Positions 29,940 to 39,323 of a stretch of DNA of 64,000 nt are shown one piece after another. The notes under the pieces were generated by a model. The model was not told the DNA's origin. It saw nothing but the letters and a program-made list of their open reading frames with translations, and did not search any database. This DNA is from Streptomyces hyderabadensis. Lineage in GTDB: Bacteria > Actinomycetota > Actinomycetes > Streptomycetales > Streptomycetaceae. A program made the position numbers and the translations under genes. Numbering within the stretch: position 1 is the first letter of the stretch; each line of letters begins with the position of its first letter. The stretch is taken from the NCBI RefSeq assembly GCF_020404845.1, contig NZ_JAIOJZ010000015.1, forward strand, positions 62,001 through 126,000, given 5' to 3'.

Positions 29940-30986
29940 ATGGAAGCCTCGGCGTTCCTCATCGCCGGTGTGATCGTCGCGCTTCTCGCCGTTTTCACCG
30001 TGGTGCGGGCGGTGCGCATCGTGCCGCAGGCCCGCGCCCGAAACGTCGAACGGCTCGGCCGTTACCACCGCACGCTGAAACCCGGACTCAGCGTGGTCAT
30101 CCCGTACATCGACCGGGTCTATCCGGTGATCGACCTGCGCGAGCAGGTCGTTTCCTTCAAGCCGCAACCGGTCATCACCGAGGACAACCTGGTCGTCGAG
30201 ATCGACACCGTGCTGTACTTCCAGGTCACGGACCCACGCGCCGCCTTCTACGAGATCGCGAACTTCCTCCAGGCGGTCGAGCAGCTCACCGTCACCACCC
30301 TGCGCAACGTGGTGGGATCCATGGACCTGGAGAAGACCCTCACCTCGCGCGACACCATCAACAGCCAGCTGCGCGGGGTGCTGGACGAGGCCACCGGAAA
30401 GTGGGGGCTGCGGGTGAACCGGGTGGAGATCAAGGCGATCGACCCGCCGCAGTCCATCAAGGACGCCATGCAGAAGCAGATGCGGGCCGAGCGGGACAAG
30501 CGGGCCGCGATCCTCGGCGCGGAGGGCCAGCGCCAGTCGCAGATCCTCACCGCCGAGGGTGACAAGCAGGCCGCCGTTCTGCGCGCCGAGGGCAACCGCA
30601 CCGCCGAGATCCTCAAGGCGGAGGGCCAGTCCCGGGCCATCGACGAGGTCTTCCAGGCCGTGCACCGCAACGACCCCGACCCCAAGCTCCTCGCCTACCA
30701 GTACCTCCAGGTGCTGCCCCAGCTGGCGCAGGGCTCGGGCAGCACGTTCTGGGTCATCCCCAGCGAGGTCACCTCCGCGCTCCAGGGAGTGTCCCGCGCC
30801 TTCACCGAGGCGCTGCCGCAGTCGCCGGCCACCAGGGAGAGCCCCTCGGACGACGGAGCCGCCCAGGCGGCCAGCGACACGGCGCAGGCCGCCGAGGCCG
30901 CAGCCCAGGCCCTGGCCGACGCGGCCAGGGCCAACGGCGTGCCCACCGAGACGCTGCGGTCGGCACCCGTGGTCGAGGACCGCTGA
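29940..30986 (+). CDS. SPFH/Band-7 (stomatin/paraslipin-type) membrane protein
   Basis: A 348-residue protein with an N-terminal membrane anchor (AFLIAGVIVALLAVFTVV), an SPFH domain (residues about 25-195; RLGRYHRTLKPGLSVVIPYID, DLREQVVSFKPQPVIT, WGLRVNRVEIKAIDPP), and then a long coiled coil with the repeating AEGDKQAA / AEGNRTAE / AEGQSR pattern (200-250). The C-terminal tail is Ala-rich. Stomatin-type proteins form oligomeric rings that organise membrane microdomains and chaperone membrane proteins. It is co-translated with NfeD (two-base gap), and TerC follows 27 bases later, so all three are likely one operon. Confidence 0.9.
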   Translation: MEASAFLIAGVIVALLAVFTVVRAVRIVPQARARNVERLGRYHRTLKPGLSVVIPYIDRVYPVIDLREQVVSFKPQPVITEDNLVVEIDTVLYFQVTDPRAAFYEIANFLQAVEQLTVTTLRNVVGSMDLEKTLTSRDTINSQLRGVLDEATGKWGLRVNRVEIKAIDPPQSIKDAMQKQMRAERDKRAAILGAEGQRQSQILTAEGDKQAAVLRAEGNRTAEILKAEGQSRAIDEVFQAVHRNDPDPKLLAYQYLQVLPQLAQGSGSTFWVIPSEVTSALQGVSRAFTEALPQSPATRESPSDDGAAQAASDTAQAAEAAAQALADAARANGVPTETLRSAPVVEDR

Positions 30987-31013
30987 GAACCCCCAGCTCA
31001 CTGCGAGGCCCCC

Positions 31014-32012
31014 ATGTTCGATGTGCTCTTCTGGCTCTGGGTGGTCTTCGCGGCCACCGTCGTCGTCTCGCTCGCCGTGGACCTGCTGGCCCACCGCAGC
31101 GCCCACGTCATCGGGTTCAGGGAAGCCGCCGCGTGGAGCGGTCTGTGGGTGGGTCTGGCCCTGGTCTTCGGCGCGGTCGTCTTCCTCGTCCTCGGCGGTA
31201 CGGCGGGCACCGAGTACACCACCGCGTGGCTGCTGGAGAAGAGCCTCTCGGTCGACAACCTCTTCGTCTTCGCGCTGATCTTCGCCTACTTCCAGGTGCC
31301 CCGCGCCTATCAGCACCGCGTGCTGTTCTTCGGCGTCATCGGCGCGCTGGTGTTCCGCGGTGTCTTCCTCGCGGCCGGCGTGGCCGTGGTCAACCGCTTC
31401 ACCGCCGTGCTGTTCGCCTTCGCGGCCATCCTCTTCTACAGCGTCTACAAGATCCTCAAGGGTGAGGAGGAGAGCTTCGACCCCGGCAGGAGCTTCGCCG
31501 TGCGGCTGCTGCGCAAGTTCGTCCCCGTGCGGGACACCTATGCGGGCCAGAAGTTCTTCGTGAAGGAAGCGGGCAAGCACGTGGCGACGCCGCTGCTCGC
31601 GGTCGTCGCGGCGATCGAGGCGGCGGACCTGATCTTCGCCGTGGACAGCGTGCCGGCCGTGCTCGCCGTCAGCGACGACACCTTCATCGTCTACACCAGC
31701 AACGCCTTCGCCATCCTGGGCCTGCGCGCCCTGTACTTCATGCTGTCGGGGCTGCTGGAGCGCTTCCACTACCTGAGTACCGGGCTGGCGGTCATCCTCG
31801 GCTTCATCGGCGTCAAGCTCATCCTCCAGGCGACGCACAAGATGGTCAGCCCCGCCGTGCCGGAGATCCCGTCCCCGGTGAGTCTGGCGGTCATCGTCGT
31901 GGTCCTGGCGGTCTCGGTGACACTGAGCCTGCGCCGCCCCGCCGACCGCGAGGACGGGGAGGACGGGGAAGCGGATGCGCTTCCCGAGGCCTCTCAACGT
32001 AAGGTAAAGTAA
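31014..32012 (+). CDS. TerC/Alx-family integral membrane protein
   Basis: A 332-residue protein with about nine transmembrane segments. TerC motifs are EKSLSVDNLFVFALIFAYF (with the buried Asp) and AIEAADLIFAVDSVPAVLAV, where acidic residues in membrane helices may bind metal ions. Family members export Mn2+ or support tellurite and membrane stress resistance, sometimes working with metalation of secreted enzymes. The tail after residue 305 is highly charged (DREDGEDGEAD). It starts 27 bases after the SPFH gene, suggesting a shared operon. No yybP-ykoY-type riboswitch is evident in this short gap. Confidence 0.9.
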   Translation: MFDVLFWLWVVFAATVVVSLAVDLLAHRSAHVIGFREAAAWSGLWVGLALVFGAVVFLVLGGTAGTEYTTAWLLEKSLSVDNLFVFALIFAYFQVPRAYQHRVLFFGVIGALVFRGVFLAAGVAVVNRFTAVLFAFAAILFYSVYKILKGEEESFDPGRSFAVRLLRKFVPVRDTYAGQKFFVKEAGKHVATPLLAVVAAIEAADLIFAVDSVPAVLAVSDDTFIVYTSNAFAILGLRALYFMLSGLLERFHYLSTGLAVILGFIGVKLILQATHKMVSPAVPEIPSPVSLAVIVVVLAVSVTLSLRRPADREDGEDGEADALPEASQRKVK

Positions 32013-32059
32013 AGGCAAAGAGCCGTTCAAATGGTCTCACGAGCGTGGGTGTGGGCATC

Positions 32060-32272
32060 ATGAGCAGTCACACGCAGAAGACGAGAACGCCACGACAGGT
32101 CGACGCGCAGTACGCGCAGATCTGCCCGTCCTGCGGGCACCGGGTCCCCGCCGAGCTGCACCGGCACAAGACGCTGGGGATCTACGTCCCGGTCTGGCAC
32201 CCCGGCACCTGCCGGAACCCGGACTGCGCAAAGCCCGGGCGCGACACCGTCAGCCGACCGCCGGGCCCGTGA
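32060..32272 (+). CDS. Small zinc-ribbon-like protein
   Basis: A 70-residue hydrophilic protein. Two Cys pairs, ICPSCGHR near residue 23 and TCRNPDCAKP near residue 52, could hold one zinc ion, with His residues between them. I do not recognise a named family. ATG 32060 is the chosen start, with in-frame GTG codons up to 15 bases upstream as alternatives. The end overlaps the convergent DUF3152 gene by 23 bases. Confidence 0.6.
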   Translation: MSSHTQKTRTPRQVDAQYAQICPSCGHRVPAELHRHKTLGIYVPVWHPGTCRNPDCAKPGRDTVSRPPGP

Positions 32273-33221
32273 TGGCACGACCCTCGGCGTCGTAGGGCCA
32301 GACGTTGGTGCGGCAGCCGTGCAGGCCCTTGATCTGCTGCATCATCACCGGCGCCGGGCGCCCCGCACCGGGGCAGCCCTCATGCCCGTGGCCGAGGAAG
32401 TGCCCCACCTCGTGGTTGATGATCAGCGCCCGGTACGACGTCACGTCGTCCGCGTAGTACTGGGTGGCCAGCAGCCACCGCTTGAGGTTGACCATGACGT
32501 CCTGGCCGACGTTGCAGTTGACCTCGCCGCCGGTGTCCAGGCCGTACTGACCGCAGATGTCGTCCACCGTCCCCGCCGTGGCGAGCCGTACCCGGAAGTC
32601 GGACGCGCCCCCGGACACCCGCCGGAACCCGACCTTCCCGTCGGCCGTCCAGCCCCGCTCGTCGGCCAGGATGCGCTCCACCTCGGCCGCGACGTCCCGC
32701 GCCGGGATGCCGATGCCGTCCTCGACCTGCACCACGTACGTCAGTGTCCGGCCGCGCCCGCCGACCAGGTCGCCGCCGCCGCTCGCGGTGGCGAACGTCC
32801 CGGGACCGGACGACGGTATCGAGTCGGGGTCCGGCTTCTCCTCCTGCCCCTTCCCGTCCGAGCCCTTCCCGCCCGTCTCCTGCTCCTCCTTCTCCTGCTT
32901 CTCCTGCTTCTCCTTCTCCGTCTCCTTCGCGGACGCGGCCGCCGACCCGTCCGGCGACGCTTCCCGCGTCCCGTCGGCCCGGGGCGATTCGGAGCCCGGG
33001 GCCGACGAGGACGCACCGGCCGTGTCGGTGGAGCCCCCGGAGGGTTCCGTCGCCCCCTTGAGGGCCAGACCACCGGCGAGCACCAGGACGGCCCCGGCCG
33101 CGAGTCCCGGCCACAGCAGGCGGGACCGGCCGCCACGTCGGCGACGGGAGCGGCCGCCGCGGCGTCTGCGGCCCGCGGCGGCGGAGGAGGACGGGGGAGT
33201 CGGTCGGCGGCGCTCGTTCAT
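32250..33221 (-). CDS. Membrane-anchored DUF3152 metalloprotease-like protein
   Basis: A 323-residue protein. A very basic N-terminus (RRRRGGRSRRRRGG) precedes one transmembrane segment (LLWPGLAAGAVLVLAGGLAL, about 36-55), followed by a Lys/Glu/Ser-rich linker with repeated EKQEKQEKEEQE (about 95-125). The C-terminal domain (145-323) carries the zinc-protease-type motif NHEVGHFLGHGHEGCPG, i.e. HExxHxxGHxH, plus MMQQ after it as a Met-turn-like element. This matches the DUF3152 family of actinobacterial exported proteins. A peptidase activity is inferred from the motif only. The start at 33221 begins a good anchor. It is divergent from a two-component system. Confidence 0.85.
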   Translation of the reverse strand: MNERRRPTPPSSSAAAGRRRRGGRSRRRRGGRSRLLWPGLAAGAVLVLAGGLALKGATEPSGGSTDTAGASSSAPGSESPRADGTREASPDGSAAASAKETEKEKQEKQEKEEQETGGKGSDGKGQEEKPDPDSIPSSGPGTFATASGGGDLVGGRGRTLTYVVQVEDGIGIPARDVAAEVERILADERGWTADGKVGFRRVSGGASDFRVRLATAGTVDDICGQYGLDTGGEVNCNVGQDVMVNLKRWLLATQYYADDVTSYRALIINHEVGHFLGHGHEGCPGAGRPAPVMMQQIKGLHGCRTNVWPYDAEGRAITGPAVG

Positions 33222-33334
33222 GATCACAAAGCCTGCCCGGACCGTGTGATCGTCCGTGGACGGCTTTTGGACCGCTGTGTAACAGCCGTCACCCGCCCGT
33301 GGACCGCCACCGCAGCACCCGCATACTGAGGTCC

Positions 33335-34024
33335 ATGCCACGGGTCCTGATCATCGAAGACGACCGCGCCGTCCGGGACGGCGTGCGACTGGCCCTGCGC
33401 CGCCAGGGGCACGAGGTCGCCGCGGCCGCGACCGGCGAGGACGGGCTCGAGCAGCTGCGGTCGTTCCGGCCCGACGCCGTGGTCCTGGACCTGATGCTGC
33501 CGGGCATGTCCGGCCTGGAGGTCTGCCGCCGGATACGCGCCCACGACCAGGTGCCGATCATCATGGCCACCGCCCGCGGCGACGACACCGACATCGTCGT
33601 CGGGCTGGAGTCCGGAGCCGACGACTACGTCGTCAAACCCGTCCGCGCCCGGGTGCTGGACGCACGCATACGCGCCGTGCTGCGCCGCGTGGGCACCACC
33701 GCGGACGACCAGGGCACGCCGCGCACCGAACACCACGGCGACCTGGTCATCGACCGGGCCGGGCTGACCGTCACCCACCAGGGGCGGCCCGTCGCCCTCG
33801 GCCCCTCCGAACTGCGGCTGCTGCTCACCCTGTCCGCCTCGGCCGGGCAGGTGTTCAGCCGCCAGCAGCTCCTGGAAGCCGTGTGGGAGCACAACTACCA
33901 CGGGGACGCGCGGCTCGTGGACGCCTGCGTCAAGCGGCTGCGCTCCAAGATCGGCGAGCCGCCGGGCAGCCCGCGCTACGTCCACACCGTGCGCGGCTTC
34001 GGCTACCGGTTCGGGCCCCGGTGA
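33335..34024 (+). CDS. OmpR/PhoB-family response regulator
   Basis: A 229-residue regulator. The receiver domain (1-115) has the acidic pair in VLIIEDDRAV, the phospho-acceptor Asp in VVLDLMLPGMSG (residue about 51), the Thr/Ser switch in IIMATARGDD and the Lys in VVKPV. The C-terminal winged helix (130-228) contains ELRLLLTLSASAGQVFSR, then QLLEAVW and DACVKRLRSKIG. ATG 33335 was chosen because the receiver begins there. The stop overlaps the GTG start of the kinase gene (GTGA). The gene order regulator-kinase-lipoprotein resembles the CseB/CseC and AfsQ systems that sense envelope stress, but no sigma gene is adjacent. Confidence 0.93.
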   Translation: MPRVLIIEDDRAVRDGVRLALRRQGHEVAAAATGEDGLEQLRSFRPDAVVLDLMLPGMSGLEVCRRIRAHDQVPIIMATARGDDTDIVVGLESGADDYVVKPVRARVLDARIRAVLRRVGTTADDQGTPRTEHHGDLVIDRAGLTVTHQGRPVALGPSELRLLLTLSASAGQVFSRQQLLEAVWEHNYHGDARLVDACVKRLRSKIGEPPGSPRYVHTVRGFGYRFGPR

Positions 34025-35604
34025 GAGTTCCCCGGGTGCTGCGGGCGCTGATGGGGCTGCGCCTGCGGCTGGTGGTGACCTTCACCCTCGTCGCGGTGGT
34101 GGCCACGGTGACCACCGGCGCGCTGACCTTCCGCGAGGCACGGACCGGCGTGCTGCAGCAGAGCCAGGACACGGTGATCGAGGAGTTCCGGCACCGCGTC
34201 AACACCCTGGTGCCCAACTACCGCTTCCCGCCCGACACCGCCGACCTGGAGTCCTTCGCCGACGACGTGTCCAGGGGCGGGCAGTCCCAGCCCTGGCGGG
34301 TACTGGTCGCCTACCGGGAGGCGAGCGCCACGTCCGCCGCCGGGGACTCGTTCGAGGAACTGTCCCCGGCGATGCGCGAGGCCGTGCGCTCCCGCCGGGC
34401 CACCGTGTTCCAGCGGGTGTCGCACGACGGCCGCTCGTCGCTGGTCGTGGGCATGCCCGTCACCTTCGCCGGGGCGTACAGCACCGAGCGGCGCGCCTCC
34501 GGCCTCGAGGTCTACCTCACGGTGCCGCAGCAGGAGGAGCAGGGGTACGTCGACGCGCTGGTCACCGCCATCGAACGCGCCACCGTCCCGGCCCTCGCCC
34601 TGGCCGTCCTGATCGCGCTCCTGGCTGCCCGCGGGGTGCTGCGTCCGGTGCGGGCGCTGCGCCGGGCGACCCGGAGCATCGCCGAGGGCCGCCTCGACAC
34701 CCGGCTCGCGGTGCACGGCTCCGACGAACTCGCCGATCTCTCCCGCACCTTCAACGAGACCGCCGCGGCCCTGGAGGGCTCGGTGGCGGAACTGCGGCGC
34801 ATGGAGGCGGGCGCCCGCCGCTTCGCCGCGGACGTCTCCCACGAACTGCGCACCCCGCTGGCGGCGATGTCGGCGGTCACGGACGTGCTGGACGAGGACG
34901 CCGCCGGACTCGACGAGGACACCGCGACGGCCGTACGACTGATCAGCACGGAGACCACGAAACTGGCCGCGCTCGTGGACGACCTGATGGAGATCTCCCG
35001 GTTCGACGCGGGCGCGGTCGACCTGCACCTGGACGAGATCGACCTGGCCGAGTCCCTGCGCCGCACGCTCGCCTCCCGCGGCTGGCAGGACACCGTGGAG
35101 ACCGGCCTGCCGGAACCGGGGGAGTTGCGCGGCCGCGTCGACCCGCGCCGGCTCGACGTGATCGTGGCGAACCTCGTCGCCAACGCCCTGCGGCACGGCG
35201 CGCCCCCGGTGCGCCTGGACCTGCACGCCGAGGACGATCCCCGCGCCGGAAGACGGGCCGTCGTCACGGTCCGCGACGGCGGGGACGGCATCCCCGAGAG
35301 CGTCCTGCCTCATGTCTTCGACCGCTTCTACAAGTCGGCCGACGCCCGCGCCCGGAGCGAGGGCAGCGGCCTCGGCCTGGCCATCACCACGGAGAACGTA
35401 CGCCTGCACGGCGGCACCGTCCGGGCGGCCAACCACCCGGAGGGCGGCGCCGTCTTCACGGTCGTCCTGCCGCTGCCGCCCGACGCCCCGGAGGAGCGGA
35501 CGCCGACCCCGGCGAAGGAGGACCGGACGCCGTCGGCGAAAGAGGACCGGACACGGCCGGCGAAAGAGGACCGGACACCGCCGGCGAAGGAGGACCGCAC
35601 ATGA
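34021..35604 (+). CDS. Sensor histidine kinase
   Basis: A 527-residue membrane kinase. It has a first transmembrane helix (LRLVVTFTLVAVVATVTTGAL, about 16-36), an extracytoplasmic sensor domain (40-185), a second helix (VPALALAVLIALLAARGVL), a HAMP domain, the phospho-His box RFAADVSHELRTPLAAM, and then the ATPase motifs NLVANALRHG, VRDGGDGIPESV and SGLGLAI. The C-terminal tail is four copies of AKEDRT, coded by 24-base repeats. The start GTG 34021 overlaps the regulator stop, and the stop overlaps the ATG of the lipoprotein gene (ATGA), so all three genes are translationally coupled. The signal is unknown. Confidence 0.92.
   Translation: MRVPRVLRALMGLRLRLVVTFTLVAVVATVTTGALTFREARTGVLQQSQDTVIEEFRHRVNTLVPNYRFPPDTADLESFADDVSRGGQSQPWRVLVAYREASATSAAGDSFEELSPAMREAVRSRRATVFQRVSHDGRSSLVVGMPVTFAGAYSTERRASGLEVYLTVPQQEEQGYVDALVTAIERATVPALALAVLIALLAARGVLRPVRALRRATRSIAEGRLDTRLAVHGSDELADLSRTFNETAAALEGSVAELRRMEAGARRFAADVSHELRTPLAAMSAVTDVLDEDAAGLDEDTATAVRLISTETTKLAALVDDLMEISRFDAGAVDLHLDEIDLAESLRRTLASRGWQDTVETGLPEPGELRGRVDPRRLDVIVANLVANALRHGAPPVRLDLHAEDDPRAGRRAVVTVRDGGDGIPESVLPHVFDRFYKSADARARSEGSGLGLAITTENVRLHGGTVRAANHPEGGAVFTVVLPLPPDAPEERTPTPAKEDRTPSAKEDRTRPAKEDRTPPAKEDRT
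35512..35601 (+). repeat. 24-bp tandem repeat (3.75 copies) at the 3' end of the kinase gene
   Basis: Units start at 35512, 35536, 35560 and 35584 with the core GCGAA(A/G)GAGGACCGGAC. Each codes for AKEDRT plus two residues. The last, partial unit supplies the AAGGAGG ribosome-binding site for the lipoprotein gene that begins at 35601. Confidence 0.88.
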
Positions 35605-36251
35605 AACCGTCGGCGCGCGCCGTCCCGCTGCTGCTCGCGGCGCTGCTCCCGCTCTCCGCGTGCGGCATCCCCGAGACCGGAGTGGTCGAGGCGGGCGAAC
35701 CCGCGACCGGCGTGCTGGATCCGGGCGTCACGTCCGCGCCCTCGGAATCCGTGCCCGAGGCGGTGCCCCTGGTCGACGTCCCGCTCTACTTCGTCGAGGA
35801 CGGCGACCTGGTCGCGGTGGACCGCACGGTGCCGGGTCCGACCGACCTGGGCAGCACCGTGCTCATGCTGTTCAAGGGGCCCGACGAGCGGGAGCGCAGG
35901 AGCGGGCTGACCACCGAACTGCCGCCCGCCGCCGAGGCCCCCACCATCCGCACCGACGGCACCGGCGTCAACGTCCAGCTGCCGCGCACCGCCGGGAGCC
36001 TCAGCGACACCGCCGTCGACCAGCTGGCCTGCACCGTCGCCGTGGCCCGGTTGCGCCAGGACCCGGCCCTGGGGAGCGCGCAGGTGACCGTGGAACAGCC
36101 CGGCGGCAGGCTGGCCGGGCGCTCCAGCGAGGACTGCCCGATCGGCGCGGCGACCCAACGGACCCCCTCGGCCCCCGGGACCGCCGAGGGCGCGGAGAAC
36201 GCCGGGACCGGCACGAGCGGCGGCACCACCGTCGGCGGAACCGGCGGCTGA
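35601..36251 (+). CDS. Lipoprotein with GerMN-like domain, partner of the two-component system
   Basis: A 216-residue lipoprotein. The signal peptide MKPSARAVPLLLAALLPLSAC ends in a lipobox (LSAC), so Cys21 is predicted to be lipidated. A Pro/Glu/Val-rich stretch leads to a domain (about 55-170) with VPLYFVEDGDLVAVDRTV and TVLMLFKGPDERERRSGL. This resembles the GerMN fold found in LpqB and other sensor-kinase-associated lipoproteins. The tail is rich in Gly, Thr and Ala. Its ATG overlaps the kinase stop (ATGA). By analogy with CseA-like proteins it may modulate the kinase at the outer face of the membrane, which is inference. Confidence 0.85.
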   Translation: MKPSARAVPLLLAALLPLSACGIPETGVVEAGEPATGVLDPGVTSAPSESVPEAVPLVDVPLYFVEDGDLVAVDRTVPGPTDLGSTVLMLFKGPDERERRSGLTTELPPAAEAPTIRTDGTGVNVQLPRTAGSLSDTAVDQLACTVAVARLRQDPALGSAQVTVEQPGGRLAGRSSEDCPIGAATQRTPSAPGTAEGAENAGTGTSGGTTVGGTGG

Positions 36252-36364
36252 CGGCTGACGGCTCACAGGCAACCCCAAGGATCTTCCTCCCCTCCTCCAA
36301 CCCGGGGCGCCCGCACGGGCGTTGCCCCGGACCGAGCACCACCGAGGTACTGAGGAGCGGATTC

Positions 36365-39181
36365 TTGATACGTGCTCGAACACTGTGGGCCGCCGCGACG
36401 GCAGCCCTGACCCTGGTGGGCGTCGCGCCCGCCGCGGCCCAGGCCGCACCGGAACCGCCCGGCGGCGCCACCACCGTGCGGGCGCCGGAGGCGGCACCGA
36501 ACGGCACCGCCGGCCTGCCGCCCGGCTGGCGGATCACCGGCACCGGCGAGACGAGATCGCTTCAGTGGCGCTCCCCTCGGCTCGTCCCGCCCGGCGACGC
36601 ACGGGTCGAGTTCCACTCCGGCGGCCGCCTGCTCGGCGTACCCGAACCGGACCGCGACGGCCGGACCTTCCGGTTACCCCTGGACGAGACCCGGCCGGGC
36701 GCACCGCACGGGCTGACCGACCTCCAGGTCCGCGCCGCCGGACGCCGACTGGACCAGGAGCCGGGAGCCGCCGCCCGACAGCGCCGCTCCGCCGAAGCAC
36801 CCCCGGCCGAACTCCCGCCCCGACTCCCCGCCGGCACCGTCGACCCGGGCCGGCCCGGCCGGTACGCCACGACCACCGGCGAGTACTCGCTCGATCCGGT
36901 CCGGCTGCCCGGCCTGTCCGCGCCGGTCGAGATGCGCGGCGTGGTCGTCGCGCCGAAGGGAGCGGCCGGCAAGCGCCCCCTCGCGCTCTTCCTGCACGGC
37001 CGGCACGCCACCTGCTACGTCCCCGGCCAGGGCGAGGACGCCGTCACGATCGACTGGCCCTGCGCCGACGGCGCCAAACCCATCCCCAGCCACCGCGGCT
37101 ACCTCCAGGACCAGGAACTGCTGGCCTCCCAAGGCTATGTGACCGTCTCGATCTCCGCCAACGGCGTCAACGGCCAGGACGGCGACCTGGAGGACGGCGG
37201 TGCCCAGGCACGCTCGTCACTGGTGCGCTCGCACCTGGCCCGCTGGGCCGACTGGGCCGCCAAGACCTCCGCCGCCCCGGACGCCGTGCGCCGCGGTCCG
37301 AAGGCCGACCTGAACCGCGTCCTGCTCGTCGGACACTCCCGCGGCGGCGAAGGCGTCGACCGGGCGGCCATGGACAGCCTCTACCCGCCACCCGCTGACC
37401 AGGACGGCGCGCCGGCGCGGGCCCGCTGGACCATCCGCGGCACCGTACTCGTCGGCCCCACCGCCTTCGGCCAGAACCCGGTGCCCGACGTGCCGTCCCT
37501 GACGATCCTGCCGGGCTGCGACGGCGACGTCTCCGACCTCCAGGGACAGCTCTACGTCGACGGCACCCGCGGCGTGAGCCGGGGCCGGGCGCTGCACAGC
37601 GCGGTCCACATCACCGGCGCCAACCACAACTACTTCAACAGCGAGTGGACTCCCGGCCAGGCCGAGGCACCCGCCTCCGACGACTTCTGGGAGGACCCCG
37701 AGGCCCCCGACCCGGTCTGCTCCACGGACAGCCCCACCCGGCTCACCGCCGGGCAGCAGCACCGGGCCGGCGCGACCTACGTCGCCGCCGCGGCCCGGCT
37801 GTTCGTCGCCGGTGACGACCGGGTGCGCGAGCTGATCGACGGCACCGGCCGCCGCGCCCCCTCGGCCGACCCGGCCCGGGTACTGACCCACGCGGTCGGG
37901 GCCGGCCGGGGCGCCGGGTTCCTGCCCGACGACGACGGCGTGCGGGTGACCGGCGGCGGCCGGCTGTGCTCCGCGGTCGACCCCGACCCGGAGGCCGTCT
38001 GCCTCGGCGAGGACGCGCACGGCTCCTCCCCGCACTTCGCGTACTGGTGGCCGGAGCGCGAGACCGGCCGCGGCGCGATCGCCCTGGACTGGTCCGCACC
38101 CGGCACCCCGGCCCGGATCCGCCCCGGCGCACCCGTCTCCCTCAAGGGAGCCGAGAGCCTCGCCCTGCGCGTCATCGTGCCGCCGGGCAGCACCGGCACC
38201 CGGCTCGACGTGACCGTCGCCGACGCCGCCGGCCGACGCGCCACCCTCGGCGCCGTCCGCGCCGACGGCCTGCCGGGCAGCGAACGCACCGCGTCGTACT
38301 GGGCGCAGGAACTGCGCGTCCCGCTCACCGCCGCCACCCGCGCCGGAGTCGACCTGCGACGCGTCACCACGCTGGAACTGACGCCCCGTTCCCGGACGGG
38401 CAAGGCCTGGCTGATGGACGCCTACGCCTGGCAGCCGGGCACCCCCCGGGTGCGGCCGGCCCCGCTGGCCCGCGTGGACGTCGGCCGGACGACGGTCGAG
38501 GAGGGCGACTCGGGCGTGCGCACCTACCACGTCCCGGTGCGGGTCTCCGGCAAGGGCGCAGGCACGGTCCGGATGTACGTCATGGAAGGGTTCGGCTCGC
38601 CGGTCGAGGAGCGCCTGGTCACCGTACGCTCCGGCAGGCCCTTCGCCGACGTGACCGTGAAGGTGACGGGCAACCGGCGCTACGGCGCCGACCTGAGCCA
38701 CGACCTGCTGGTCAAGGCGGTGCACGGCTCGGTCGTCGGCTCCTACGCCGGCGGCGTGACGGTCCGGGACGACGATCCGATGCCGGAGATCGAGCTGACG
38801 CCCGTCGCGGACAAGGTCACCGAGGGACTGCCGCTGCGCTGGCGGGTCTCCCTGTCGGAACCCGCCGACACGGACCTGGGCACGGTGCTGGTGGCGGTCC
38901 CCGACGACACCCGTCCCGAGCTGTCCACCAAGGACGTCGACCGGGACTGGCTCCTGGAGACGACCGGGGAGATCCCCGACCGGGAGGTCCCGCTGTCCCG
39001 GCTGGACTACTTCGCGCTCTGGGTCTCGGTCCCGGCCGGTGAGACGGAGGCCGAGGTGACGGTGCCCACCGTCACCGACGAGGTGTCCGAGCCGACCGAG
39101 TACATCGGGCTCAGGAACACCGACGACGCGGGCGAGCCGCAGGGCCCGGTGCTGACCGGCACCGTGCTCGACGCCTCGTAG
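36365..39181 (+). CDS. Large secreted alpha/beta-hydrolase-like protein with C-terminal beta repeats
   Basis: A 938-residue exported protein. The TTG start at 36365 is supported by GAGGAG seven bases upstream and gives a clear signal peptide ([20 protein letters not shown]...AQA). Residues 200-500 look like an alpha/beta hydrolase: [16 protein letters not shown] (oxyanion strand), nucleophile elbow [16 protein letters not shown] (Ser in GHSRG) and a likely catalytic His in [14 protein letters not shown] beta-rich middle region follows. The C-terminus (about 700-935) resembles Calx-beta-type repeats ([33 protein letters not shown]). It could be an esterase/lipase or polysaccharide-acting enzyme; the substrate is unknown. 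It lies 113 bases after the two-component operon and may be one of its targets. Confidence 0.75.
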   Translation: MIRARTLWAAATAALTLVGVAPAAAQAAPEPPGGATTVRAPEAAPNGTAGLPPGWRITGTGETRSLQWRSPRLVPPGDARVEFHSGGRLLGVPEPDRDGRTFRLPLDETRPGAPHGLTDLQVRAAGRRLDQEPGAAARQRRSAEAPPAELPPRLPAGTVDPGRPGRYATTTGEYSLDPVRLPGLSAPVEMRGVVVAPKGAAGKRPLALFLHGRHATCYVPGQGEDAVTIDWPCADGAKPIPSHRGYLQDQELLASQGYVTVSISANGVNGQDGDLEDGGAQARSSLVRSHLARWADWAAKTSAAPDAVRRGPKADLNRVLLVGHSRGGEGVDRAAMDSLYPPPADQDGAPARARWTIRGTVLVGPTAFGQNPVPDVPSLTILPGCDGDVSDLQGQLYVDGTRGVSRGRALHSAVHITGANHNYFNSEWTPGQAEAPASDDFWEDPEAPDPVCSTDSPTRLTAGQQHRAGATYVAAAARLFVAGDDRVRELIDGTGRRAPSADPARVLTHAVGAGRGAGFLPDDDGVRVTGGGRLCSAVDPDPEAVCLGEDAHGSSPHFAYWWPERETGRGAIALDWSAPGTPARIRPGAPVSLKGAESLALRVIVPPGSTGTRLDVTVADAAGRRATLGAVRADGLPGSERTASYWAQELRVPLTAATRAGVDLRRVTTLELTPRSRTGKAWLMDAYAWQPGTPRVRPAPLARVDVGRTTVEEGDSGVRTYHVPVRVSGKGAGTVRMYVMEGFGSPVEERLVTVRSGRPFADVTVKVTGNRRYGADLSHDLLVKAVHGSVVGSYAGGVTVRDDDPMPEIELTPVADKVTEGLPLRWRVSLSEPADTDLGTVLVAVPDDTRPELSTKDVDRDWLLETTGEIPDREVPLSRLDYFALWVSVPAGETEAEVTVPTVTDEVSEPTEYIGLRNTDDAGEPQGPVLTGTVLDAS

Positions 39182-39196
39182 ACCCCGTTTCCGCAG

Positions 39197-39233
39197 GCGG
39201 GTGCGGACCCGGCGCCGTCCGGTCCGCACCCGC
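39197..39233 (+). terminator. Hairpin terminator after the secreted hydrolase gene
   Basis: A perfect 13-bp stem (GCGGGTGCGGACC at 39197-39209, complement 39221-39233) around an 11-base loop, 16 bases after the stop. Confidence 0.88.
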
Positions 39234-39323
39234 CCGCACCGGCTGGCCCATCCGCCGGACCCCGGCTGCGGCCTCGGCGTGGTCGTGCGTCTGAGCCCGC
39301 GGCGCCTGGGTACCCTCCGCCGC

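Noticed and set aside
29922..32030. Long minus-strand frame opposite SPFH and TerC genes
   Set aside because: Only an antisense shadow; it crosses two genes with well-supported domains and has no domain of its own.
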